NCBI GenBank assembly: GCA_001599755.1
Contig: BCHX01000004.1
Coordinates: 124,001-188,000 of the forward strand
Length of the DNA stretch: 64,000 nt
DNA from: Gliomastix tumulicola
Lineage: Eukaryota > Ascomycota > Sordariomycetes > Hypocreales > Bionectriaceae
Direction of reading: 5' to 3'
The position numbers were made by a program, and so were the translations under genes. The notes beneath the pieces are model-generated. The model saw only the letters and a program-made list of their open reading frames with translations. It ran no database searches and was not told where the DNA came from. Below, one piece after another: positions 54,689 to 64,000 of this stretch (the first letter of the stretch is position 1; the number at the start of each line of letters is the position of its first letter).

Positions 54689-57614
54689 CTACGTATTTCT
54701 ATTCAATGGCACAGTCGGTGCCACATCTCCCTCGGCCGTCTCTATCTGAGGCCTGGAGTCGCGTATCATCCCCTGCTCCGCGGGCGACTTGCCAGCAACC
54801 ATCGTCGCAGTGTTCTTTGATACTGCAAACCCGCCCGTACCTCCTTCGATGGGTTTTCTCTTTACCCTCATTACCCTCACAGGTCTCGCGGCCATGGCCT
54901 CGATATTCATCGAAGGAAGCTCATCCACGATTCCAGACACGATGAAGCCGCGAAGCTCGGCTTGCTCCCGAGCCTCCTCTTCTCTGATGGCCATCTTATC
55001 GGCTTGGCTGCAGCGCGCCTGCCTCAGGGTTCTGATCTCGTTGATGATGTGAGCCAGGACTTCTTCCGGGCATGTTCTGCGTTCTCGGGCATGTCTTGCG
55101 CGGCGAACGTAGCGTCTCGTCACGTCTGTTGCGCCTGAGACGTCGAAGGCGATAACATAACTGAGCATTTTACCCCGGCCTATGTATGAATATTAGCCTC
55201 TCCCGGCAACATGTGAGGGATGATCTCATGTCAGTCTGAAAGTACTTACCATCGCAGTAAAAACTCGGGTTGTCGTATGCCTCATGGATGGGATCAACAT
55301 GAACCCATCTCTTCAGGTGATCCGAGTAGTACTCGACCCAAGCCCAGTCTTCCGCGTTCCACACGAATCGAGTCCTCGCACCAATGACCCGACATAACAT
55401 GGCGAAGCAGTTTGACCACTCGCCACATCGCCCTCGTCTCGTCCGGAGCAGCGTCCAAACGTCACCAAATCGAGGGAACCTCTCGTAAGCCCCGCACATC
55501 GGGGCGTCGCAGCGGTACAGTTCAACCTGAAGGGCCCCGTATGCCGCTTCCTCCTGAGTAGGTGGCACGGGGTCATTGCAGCGGGTGGTAGATGACGAGC
55601 AGACCGGACACTGTGGGTTACCGACCCATGTGAAGAAGTCCCGCCTGAACCAACGGAGCATGGCTTGGATGACGCAGTCCTGGTAGGCGTATCGAAGACG
55701 TTCACCTTTGGCTATTGCGTTTTGTTGAAGTAAGTGGCATTCTTTTTCTGCTTCTCCGTATATGCGATCTAGTGGGATAAGCTGCAATGCCTCGTCCAAC
55801 AGCCCGGGGTTCTCGTATCTAATCGGTGTGATAGAGAGACCCTTGAGCAGGGTACGGAATCTCATGGATTCGCGGTCTATCGGCGGCGGCGGTCGAGGTA
55901 CCAGTGAAAGCGCCCTCAGTTCCCGTTTCGGAGGGACTCCTCTCGAGAGCTCCCCTGGATCTTGTGCTGGGCTAGAACCGTGGGTTTCGCTCACTGGTGT
56001 TCTTGGGCGACGAATGTCTCTCAGTCGTTTTACTCTGAGGCATTCCTCAAAAGAGCGCACCATCTCTTGAGGGTCGAAAGATTTGACTCGTGATGACGAC
56101 GAATCTCCCTCCGCCCTTGGTTCCAGGTGAAACAAGTCACTGCCAACCGTCTGGCTGAATGATGTCTCCTCACGAGCCGCACGAGTAGGAAAGGACGGCC
56201 TAACCCCCTTCCGCCGCTCAATATCATTGAAGATCGGAGCAAAAGGAATCAACATTGCGATGCCGGACCGTGGCGAGCCGGCGACTACATGGCCGTAGAG
56301 CTCGCCAGACTCCCTATCCACAACCCAAGAACCGCAGTCTCCAGATTCCAGAGGCTCGTGAAAGCGTGCCTGGTACACTTCCTGAAACTTCCGATTACTC
56401 GGGAGACTCGAGTAGAGCGAGGTGCCTGACAAGCTGCCTGTGATGATTCCTCGGGCCGTCGCAATGAACACTGGACGATCAGCCGGGCCGTTGGCGAGGC
56501 TGTTGGTCGTGATGACTTGCTCGACCGTATCTCGCATCAGCTTGAATGTGTTCTGGACACAGTGTGCCGGATATTTGACTTCGATCAGCGCGTAGTCAAG
56601 GCTTGCTTGATTGCCATCGAGGGACGAGAGCGAGGAGAGCGAGACGTCGTCAAGCGGGCGACAGACGCGGAGTGAGTTGGGATCCTGTGAAAGAGATCTT
56701 CCCGCTACTGTCTGCGCCCTCCCTTCGGAAGCGTGATGTACGTCGTCTGCGATGGCTCTCGGTAGTGTATCGGGATAGAGCGTTGTGTAGTCCGGAGGAG
56801 CATCGTCTGTGAGCACCTCATTCATGCTGCTCCACAGGGCCTTGTTATCCGTCGGTGAGTCTAGGATGCGCGGCTGGCTCTCCTCGACTTCATCACCGTC
56901 GATCTCAACCTCGTCGTCGTAATCAGTGAGGGGCCGTGAAGGCGGCGGCGGCTGAGGAGGTCTGAGGACGTGGGCTACGGTCGTGTAGTAGCATCTGTCC
57001 CCAACGCGGATGACACCGCCGATTGTTGCGCCTGGTAAGTAGTGCTTGCCGTCGACGAAGGTCTCGCACGTCAACGGCATCCCGCATGGACTCCGCTTGG
57101 TGAAGGCCGTGGCGGTGAGTTGGCGGCCAGACAAGGCAACGCCGGCTCTGCTGCTCTCGGCAAGCTCTTCGAGCTGATCAAACTCGGGCGGGCGAGCCAT
57201 GTGGCCCGTCCTAATACCAGGGAAGGCGTCGAGAATGCCGCTCTCCCTGATGGCATTCCATACCTCCTTCCGGTGCGCGGTCACCTCGGAGCAGAAGAGT
57301 AACGTCGGCGACGCAGTTCTTAGGTCCTTGCCAATCATGTAGATGGACCAGGTGACCCAGCACGACAGCGGCTCAATGGACTGCTCGAGATACTTCTTGA
57401 TCTTGGGGGCGAGGTGCATGTAGGCGTCCCTTGCCGGGCCTTTGGCATACCAGCATTGCTGCTGTCGGCCGGTACGGCCGATGCGGCGGATGAATCTGCC
57501 GATGGAGAGCTCGGGATTTTCCCATAGACAGTCCGTGTTTGTGGTTATGCTGCCGAGGATGGAGGAGACATGGGTTCTGCGCGATGTGAGATGGGAGGTG
57601 AATGTAGGCGCCAT
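54689..57614 (-). CDS. Fusion of a chymotrypsin-fold protease-like domain with a peptide:N-glycanase-like domain
   Basis: Two exons, 57614-55250 and 55179-54689, encode 951 residues; the ATG at 57614 has better context than the in-frame 57644. After an N-terminal domain of about 150 residues comes a protease-like region: histidine in TTVAH (H215), aspartate in LDYALIEV (D340) and GDCGSWVVD (C427), where the usual nucleophile Ser is Cys. It ends LYGHVVAGSP, a signature of a fungal protease-like family. A charged linker (about 470-590) leads to a PNGase/transglutaminase-like domain: CPVC and CDAPMC cysteine pairs, RCGEW (C731) and HVDP (D775) as catalytic Cys and Asp, with the expected His replaced by Trp (W758). 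The last exon supplies ATDVTRRYVRRARHARERRT. The PNGase half may be inactive as a glycanase. No signal peptide is present. Confidence 0.88.
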
Positions 57615-58199
57615 TGTGCTTGGTTGCTGAGGTGTGCATTCCATCTAGCTACGAGAGTGTAATAATTCACAAGACAAGAACCGTGATATACTAATATTCT
57701 TCTCACAGTGTCATCTGATATGCCCAAGCTGATGGCTGTCCCACGCAATACTTGGGGCTGATTCTGGGACGCGTGGTTACCGGGCCGCCACACCATGTAC
57801 GTACGTGTGCAGGGGGGTGTGTGCAGGGATGGCGTATTTTGCTGAGGCGCAGCAGTTTTGGCCGGTCGCCTCGTGGCGTCGTCACTGTCTGACGGGGTGA
57901 AATAGGGCTGGGCTTACCGTGCGCGTTTTATCGCCGAGTTTCCCTTGCTTTGCCCCCTTGAGAGTCGTAATGTGGCGGGTTTTATTCTTGCCTTTCCGCC
58001 GCCTTGTGATTATTATGCGTGACCGATCTCCTGGGTCGCTGCAGGTATGGTAGAGCAGTATCTGGTGCCCAATATGAGGAGGCCTGTTGCTCCCGCAATT
58101 CGTCGCAAATCTCACCACTCAGATCCCCCTATCAAACTGGAATACTTTTGCCCATCTGCAGCATTACATCCCCTTGAATGAATACGCCGCTTTATTCCA
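57615..58199. promoter_or_regulatory. Divergent promoter between protease-PNGase gene and membrane-anchored gene
   Basis: 585 bp shared by two divergent genes. No TATA box was clearly seen on either side. Confidence 0.5.
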
Positions 58200-59406
58200 A
58201 TGGACACGAGCCGTCTTACACAATCCCCGAGTCCCGCCTTGCAATTGGCAATATTACTTGAGCTCTGGGATGCCCTACAGGGTAATCTCCATTACCGTCA
58301 CCTCAGCAGCCCACGACCAGTCCTGAGTGACGCCTACTGGGCCTACTATACTCGAGAATGCACGCGAGCTCTCTACGACGGTGGACAGCACGTCGCGCTT
58401 CGCACTCATAAGGATGTCGTTCACTGCGCAGGTCTCGTCAAAGCTGACCGCCGGCGTGATGACATCAATGATGCTCTCCGCACCAAATTCACCAAGGAGC
58501 ACCCGGACGAGGACGAGAAGGACAAGAAGCAGGACAAGAAAGATGACGAAGACCTGCATGAGAAGCTGGATAACTCTATTGATCTCGTGGCCAGTCTTCT
58601 TCTCATGATCACCTTTGGCAGCCAGACGAACAGCTTCTCTGGGCATACGGAGCTGAGTTGGCGCAGCTCTGACGGTAGCCTGAGAGACCTGGTTCGCGAT
58701 TACTTCGACCCAGGCGCGGCCCAAGCCATGTCCAAAGAGGGCGTCAAGCTCGAGAGAATCTTCACAGCTACTAATCTCTGCCGTATCGCCGGGTTGGAGA
58801 TTGTCTGGACGGACAATCTGGTGGATCACTTGAGATTGAGCAACGACGATTCCCGCGTACACATCTTCCATCACGTGTCATTCCTGAACGTACAGAAACA
58901 GAGGTACGCTTGGCTTGCTACCTGCTCCGACTGCCATTGACCTTAGGACGCTAATCAGGGTGTGTCATGTCAGTTCAAACTCCCTGCTACCCGAAGGCCT
59001 TGCCGAGGAGACCTTACGTACTCTGGCATTGCTCGTGCCCTCCAAGCCGAGGACCCGAGCCTGGATCACAAAGCAGGCCGCCTTCAAGCACCGCCTCCTC
59101 GACCACCAGATCCTCCATTGTGGACCATTGACGACAGACAACCGACGGATAGAGCATTTCAAATTCTGGGGAGACCGTCTGGTGACGCTGAAGCAAGTAT
59201 TTGACGAAGCGCGGCCGCGGACATTAGCCCAGTGGTGGCATGACCGCAGGAACGGCGTACAGTGGTACACGTTTTGGGTAGCGGTGGCTGTGCTTGCCTT
59301 GACTGTGTTCTTTGGCTTGGTACAGAGTATTGAGGGCGCAATGCAGGTCTATGCTTCTTTCAAGGCTCTGGAAGAGGGGGGTCCAATTGTAGCAGGGGTA
59401 CACTGA
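58200..59406 (+). CDS. Conserved fungal protein with C-terminal transmembrane anchor
   Basis: Two exons, 58200-58903 and 58974-59406, encode 378 residues. The intron (GTACGC to TCAG) joins QKQS to SNSLLPEGLAEETLRTLALL. The sequence contains a lysine/aspartate-rich segment (about residues 100-120: EDEKDKKQDKKDDED) and a C-terminal block (RTLAQWWHDRRNGVQWYTFWVA) followed by a single hydrophobic helix (VAVLALTVFFGLVQSIEGAMQV). This C-terminal signature recurs in many uncharacterised fungal proteins, often beside NLR-like or incompatibility genes; that statement is from general recollection of the family. Its role is unknown, though a membrane-bound partner of the neighbouring protein is possible. 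The ATG at 58200 is the first good one. Confidence 0.88.
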
Positions 59407-59538
59407 ATACTATGAGTGAAACATTCACTCAATAATGGGATACTGTCGATTGGGGTACGCATTGTTCAGAATTTGCAGTGCATCATTCACTACCTCTAAC
59501 TAGGTGAGTGCTACATCCTCGATGCGATAGCCCTTTGA
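59407..59538. other. Short convergent intergenic region
   Basis: 132 bp between the stops of the membrane-anchored gene and the lyase gene. Nothing was identified. Confidence 0.6.
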
Positions 59539-62385
59539 CTAGGAGTCGAGGTACTCCCCAATGAAGGCAAGATTCTCAGTTGTAGCCAAGCCGTAAAGCG
59601 CGAACGCATTGCTACTGATGAAAGCAGACTCATTCACCGGAACCAGCACTTTGCTTCCATCCACAAGGGTTGTCTCCCAAGCCGTCGTCTCAGAAAATCC
59701 GTCAGTCTCGAAGAACTCTTTCCACGCCCGAGCCGCAGTGGTGGCGTTGCTTGTCTTGTAGGCGGCGAAAGCAGTATACCGCGAGTGGCCCTGTATCAAG
59801 CTCGGGTTGCGAAACTTTTGCCCATATCGTGCCTCCTGCTCGGCCGAACTCGCGCCATAGTAGTAGCAGTACTCGACGAAGGCGTCTTCAAAACCTGCCG
59901 GCGTCTGCTCGCCCAAGTGACCAAGAAGCTGGACGATGGTCTCTAGCATGCCGAACTGTCCCGAAAGGTGCGAGATGTCAACGACGCCTTTGTTGTCAGG
60001 GTCGTTGGGAGGAGGGGAAATCGCGCCATTCTCCGAGTTGTACAGGCCTTGATTCGAGACGAATCCGTTCTTCAGCTTCGGAATGTCCTTCATGCTTCTG
60101 AGAATCTTGGCCTTGGCCTCGTCCGCCCGAGGTCCGCGTCTCTCCCACTCTAGAAGCCACCCAATTGCCATCCCAGCCCACTCGATACCGAGAGCAATGA
60201 GAAGCGCCTTGGGGTCAGGGTGGTAGATAATGTCTGGGTCACGAACCTTGCGTCTCGCATCCACGTTGACGAAAGCTTTCTCAACGTCAAGCATCTCATG
60301 GACGACATCTCCAACGCGTTCATCACCACCGCTGATGTAGTAGAAGACGCGCCTGTAGATCGGAGTCGAGATTCGAGCCTGCTTGGCACTGTCGCCCCAG
60401 TGTTGAACGCCGTGTCTCGTCCCAAGACCTTTCATGGGCCCAATATGGTACGAATCAACGTCTGCTCCGTGGCGGACCTGGGCCTCGGCGAAACGGTAGA
60501 CTGCAGCGTCGCCAGTACGGAGGAACTGGTTCCACAGATACAAGTCCGGCGACAGTTCTGAGTTGTCCCAGGCGTAGCCGCCAACGTCGTACCGCCATGT
60601 ATGTCTATCGGCGTCATAGGAGTGATAGAAGTCGCCATGATCCCAGAAGCCATAGAACCTTCTAGAGGCGACCTCGTTCTGGTAGAACTTGTTGAGAAAA
60701 TCTAAGTGGTCTTCCAGCCTTGCAGCCTTCGAGCCTCCGGAATCCTTGCCTGGAAGTTGCCAGTGATCTCCAAGGGCCTTGGTGGACAGGATATGCTTCG
60801 AATCCGCAAAGAGCACCGGAGGCTCGTCTGCGTGCTTTGCTATGGCCGCTATGGTGTCCTGGCTTGGTGTTTTACTGAAAGCGTGGAGATACAGCTCGCT
60901 GGTTCGAGCAATGCCGTATGGTGTATCGTACCCTGGCTCATAGTCCTCGTACGTAATCTCAAGAGCGTCAAGCTGTTTCTCGTAGGTGTCCTGACCTAAG
61001 CCATCGTGATATGGCCTAAGATCGAGGGGCGGGGCAGAGGGACTGTATAGCCAGACAGTCAAGGCCCCGGTGTCTGTTCCCGCGTTTGAAATGTCAAGGC
61101 TGGTAGGGTATTTCTTCCAAAAGTCGCGAAGACCGAGAGCAAGACCGCCGACTGTTGATCCGCCCAGATACGCAAGGCCACCAGCCCGCGTTGCACTGGC
61201 TATTTGGACCCAGCTCTGGCCTTTCTTGGTTCTCTTTTGCAAGTTGAACCCATCAGGGGACAGCTGCGTGAGTCTGTAATCGTTCCAGGATGGAATCCAC
61301 TGAAGCCGGCTCGTTACACGCTGATCCCAGGTAGACTCGTCGGGAGTTGTCTCTCCTGCGACTTGAGCCTCCCGAACCTCTGCTCCTGGATCCCGTCGCA
61401 GTCCAGTGATGCCCTTGACCGCTTCACTCAAGACGCCGCCGTCGGGGCCTGCAATCCGCACATGACGATTGTACAGCTCTTCTCCCGCCAGTGGTACCTC
61501 AAATCTTAGCCCAAGACCCGTGATGAAATCACTTGTGGAGTTCCCGTCATAGACAATTGAGTGCATGATTCGAATCGCATCTGAGTTCTTGTAGAGATAG
61601 AACCTGACTGTGAAGGGTAGCCAGGCCTCTCGGGTGGAACCAGCCCCGGAGGGCTCATGCTTGCCCTTGACCGTGACCAGCGCGCGCTCTGTGCTTTGCT
61701 GGGATACTGTAGTTGAAGAGATGCGTCCAGTGAACTGGTAACGCTCAAAAGAGTCGTGTGACGGGTCGTCGTCCTCGTCATCGACCAGTCCGTTCTGGGA
61801 TCGAAGAATCAGCTTCCCATTCTTGCCGACCGTCTTTCCATCCTGATCTTTGATGGAGCTGAGAAGAACAGACCCAGACCTAGGGAACGAGGCCTCTATC
61901 TTTCCAGTGTTGACAATGTAGTGGTCGTCGTCCTCATTGACCAAGCTCGTCGCTGCTCGCGCTACCAAAGGCACACGTGAGCTTCCAGTGGTGTCTCGTT
62001 CTGATAGAGATATATTTGTGCCGGGTACTGATGGACCGGTGGCTGTAATTTTGTAGGAGTCGGAAACCTCGCTCTGAGGCGGTAGGGCGTGTGCGGACCA
62101 TTTTACCGAGCCATCGGGCCAGTAAGCGAGTACCCAAGACTGAACGGAAGTGTCTTCGCTGCTTTCAGACGCAGCACTGAACTCAACTTCCTTTGCGTCG
62201 AATATCCCTTTTGACCAAGGCACGCCAAAGGTCGTACCGGCATGGAAGGAAGGCGTCTCTCCGATCCAGCTGACAGCAACACTCTGGCTGTATGCGTCAC
62301 TGCCTGCGTTGTTTCCGGGGGCCTTGGGGGCGGCGAGTGCTAGGCCAACCAGGAAAACCACTGCCTGGGCTGCGGCTAGACGCAT
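59539..62385 (-). CDS. Secreted PcRGLX/YetA-like polysaccharide lyase
   Basis: Single exon of 948 residues; the true ATG is 62385, since the open frame to 62397 begins with GTG. A signal peptide (MRLAAAQAVVFLVGLALAAP) is followed by an N-terminal RIFT-barrel-like region, with SWIGETPSFHAGTTFGVPWSKG at about 30-55. A central beta-sandwich follows and a C-terminal alpha/alpha-toroid (YHSYDADRHTWRYDVGGYAWDN; GVQHWGDSAKQARISTPIYR). This layout matches the Penicillium exo-rhamnogalacturonan lyase and Fusarium L-rhamnose-glucuronate lyase group (PL26/PL42-type). It probably cleaves pectin or rhamnose-containing gums outside the cell; the family assignment is confident, the substrate is not. Many sequons suggest glycosylation. 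Confidence 0.88.
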   Translation of the reverse strand: MRLAAAQAVVFLVGLALAAPKAPGNNAGSDAYSQSVAVSWIGETPSFHAGTTFGVPWSKGIFDAKEVEFSAASESSEDTSVQSWVLAYWPDGSVKWSAHALPPQSEVSDSYKITATGPSVPGTNISLSERDTTGSSRVPLVARAATSLVNEDDDHYIVNTGKIEASFPRSGSVLLSSIKDQDGKTVGKNGKLILRSQNGLVDDEDDDPSHDSFERYQFTGRISSTTVSQQSTERALVTVKGKHEPSGAGSTREAWLPFTVRFYLYKNSDAIRIMHSIVYDGNSTSDFITGLGLRFEVPLAGEELYNRHVRIAGPDGGVLSEAVKGITGLRRDPGAEVREAQVAGETTPDESTWDQRVTSRLQWIPSWNDYRLTQLSPDGFNLQKRTKKGQSWVQIASATRAGGLAYLGGSTVGGLALGLRDFWKKYPTSLDISNAGTDTGALTVWLYSPSAPPLDLRPYHDGLGQDTYEKQLDALEITYEDYEPGYDTPYGIARTSELYLHAFSKTPSQDTIAAIAKHADEPPVLFADSKHILSTKALGDHWQLPGKDSGGSKAARLEDHLDFLNKFYQNEVASRRFYGFWDHGDFYHSYDADRHTWRYDVGGYAWDNSELSPDLYLWNQFLRTGDAAVYRFAEAQVRHGADVDSYHIGPMKGLGTRHGVQHWGDSAKQARISTPIYRRVFYYISGGDERVGDVVHEMLDVEKAFVNVDARRKVRDPDIIYHPDPKALLIALGIEWAGMAIGWLLEWERRGPRADEAKAKILRSMKDIPKLKNGFVSNQGLYNSENGAISPPPNDPDNKGVVDISHLSGQFGMLETIVQLLGHLGEQTPAGFEDAFVEYCYYYGASSAEQEARYGQKFRNPSLIQGHSRYTAFAAYKTSNATTAARAWKEFFETDGFSETTAWETTLVDGSKVLVPVNESAFISSNAFALYGLATTENLAFIGEYLDS

Positions 62386-64000
62386 TATGTCCCGCACTCT
62401 TGATACGCAGGCTAGATGGTGCTATTCGGGGCTAGTATAGGGGATGTTAAAGAACGTATCTCCTTTGACAGTCCAGTCCCTAGGGGAGAGTTAGAGTCCC
62501 TTATCAACCAAGCCACCAGTCCTTTCATGACGTACACTGTCTGTCTCGGGTCTTCTACTGAGCTCCGGGCGCCATTCTCCGAGGCGCGCTATATACGCGT
62601 ACATTACAACGATCAACGAGCTGCTCGTTGTGTAGATACCCCGGATGAGGACAAACTGGAGTTCAACTGTTATGTGGGGAGAGCCGAGACCACCACCCTG
62701 GCCTGTCATGCCGCATAACCGACGGTCAGAGGTCGTCCGGATAGGAATATTCCCCCCGCAAGCTCGATTTCTACTTCTTGTGCATATCGAGCTCGGTAGT
62801 AAATTAGCCTGCGATGCAACTTGATGGCGATGGATGCCTGTTACCGCGAACCCCGAGATCGATAGCCCGTAGTCCGGGCCCAGAGGAGTAGGGTATGATT
62901 GGAGGGAAATGGACGGCATCCCTCTACAAAGGTCAAGCCTAGTATGGCTTTGTCAATGGCGAGTCTAATTAATTACCTGAGTATGTCGTAAGTTCTATTT
63001 TGTAACAGTGTAAACAGCCGTGAGAACTGATGCCATGAAACCGGCCGTCCGCACATGCTTGTTGTGATCGCCGAAGACTCGTACTTCCATGGTCTTCGTC
63101 TCGTTCAGCCACGGATGTGGGAAGTACTGGAGTCACCCATCAGTCTATCCCTCCTGACACTCCGTAAGGACGGCCACTGTTGTTAGTTCCAAGAACGTCG
63201 TGTTTGGAGACTTTTTTGTCAGCGCCGACCGGCCCATTCCAGACATCAGCTGAAGTAGCATTCTTTGCATATCTTAGTCTGATGTTGGACCCTACCTTCG
63301 TCACCACTCGGGACTCACCGTCTTCCCCGCATGGAATTTCGTGGGGTTGTCTGGTGTCATTTGCTGCCATGCATGGCTGTATTTCTCCGTGTCCCGCGCT
63401 CTTTACCCCGAGATTGTCCATCTACCCACCCACTGTAGATCGACCCATGTCACCTGGTCGGGCGAGGTAATATGCCTTCCGAGGTCTGCATCTGTGTAGA
63501 CAAGGTTGTGACTACTGTGAGCCGGAGGCTCGGTGAAAGACTGCTGCATGCGAGAACTCGGCCGAGGCAAAGAAGAGCTCCCGTGAATTGCACGTTGCTG
63601 ACCTCGTTCAAACTGTCCATGCGTTGAGGCTGATCGACTGATTCCCCTCGACTACCCCCATAATGCATATAGGTGCTAAAAGTGTTTGCACTCTGCTGCA
63701 TTCTGTGGGCTCTAATCAGAAGTGAAGAGGAAGGAAGAGTTATATCATTGATAATGAACGTGGTGTCTTGCTGTTTAGGTACGTTTGGGCAAGCCTTCCG
63801 ACGCCCTTGGTCATCTTTCATTGAACCCTCTTCTCCCATTCTATCTCCTCCTCGTTTTTCCAATAGTTGGTGCCGCTTCTCGTAAATCCCATCCTCTCCA
63901 GCACTCGGCCGCTTCTCGTATTTGCCTTCTCCGTCTCCGCGACGAATCTCCTCACGCCTTTTTCGTTGACTGCCCAGGTCATGACCGCTTCCATGCCTCC
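62386..64000. other. Terminal region with one weak coding candidate and a possible gene start at the edge
   Basis: The first part is the upstream region of the lyase gene. A weak minus-strand candidate lies at 62995-63421: a 94-codon open frame (63140-63421) and a possible last exon 63126-62995 after a CAG acceptor, ending TAG. It is not recognisable, so no gene is called. At the right edge a pyrimidine-rich stretch ends in an ATG at 63981 that may begin a gene continuing beyond the window. Confidence 0.4.

Noticed and set aside
62386..62397. Extending the lyase start to 62397
   Set aside because: The codon there is GTG; the ATG at 62385 opens the signal peptide.

Overview
The window is a gene-dense segment of a filamentous ascomycete chromosome (Pezizomycotina; a Sordariomycete-like fungus is my inference). 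The support is short introns of about 50-80 bp with GTRAGT-type donors, CTAAC-type branch sites and YAG acceptors, plus typical families: HET-domain proteins, a NACHT/ankyrin STAND protein, two Zn2Cys6 regulators, an RTA1 protein, a rhodopsin-domain protein, a DUF1996 protein and a GH16 enzyme. I built 22 intact gene models by joining frames across splice sites and checking phase, plus one HET gene carrying an in-frame stop and one degenerate duplicate of a regulator. No tRNA, rRNA, CRISPR or recognisable complete transposon was seen.

Layout. 0-7 kb: secreted GH16 glucanase, a kinesin with a probable C-terminal SAM-like domain, and a four-pass membrane protein with a cysteine-rich tail. 7-9 kb: no gene supported. 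9-19 kb: DUF1996 secreted protein, then four genes that look like a catabolic unit: a dihydropyrimidinase-type amidohydrolase, a Zn2Cys6 regulator, a TauD/TfdA-type Fe(II)/2-oxoglutarate dioxygenase and an allantoate-permease-type MFS transporter. These sit around two divergent promoters that contain repeat motifs. 19-29 kb: GPI-type aspartic protease, second Zn2Cys6 regulator, secreted alpha/beta hydrolase, rhodopsin-domain membrane protein, a decayed partial copy of the second regulator with its promoter, and a DapA-family aldolase.

29-44 kb: HET gene with an in-frame TAG, RTA1 membrane protein, secreted conserved hypothetical, pyridoxal reductase-type aldo-keto reductase, large membrane sulfatase/phosphotransferase-type protein, and an SDR-fold protein lacking the usual Tyr-Lys pair. 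44-59 kb: a stretch resembling fungal non-self-recognition loci: a NACHT-ankyrin STAND protein followed head-to-tail by an intact HET protein, a cAMP-receptor-like GPCR, and a two-part protein. That protein joins a chymotrypsin-fold protease-like domain with Cys in place of the nucleophile Ser to a peptide:N-glycanase-like domain whose catalytic His is Trp. It is transcribed divergently from a tail-anchored-type membrane protein. 59-62.4 kb: large secreted PcRGLX/YetA-like polysaccharide lyase. 62.4-64 kb: mostly non-coding, one weak candidate.

How they may work together (inference): the 10.6-18.9 kb genes would import a small anionic or amide compound and degrade it under the local regulator. 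The 44-59 kb genes could form an allorecognition or cell-death module. The secreted enzymes fit plant- or fungal-wall degradation. All functions are read from sequence motifs and no database search was run.
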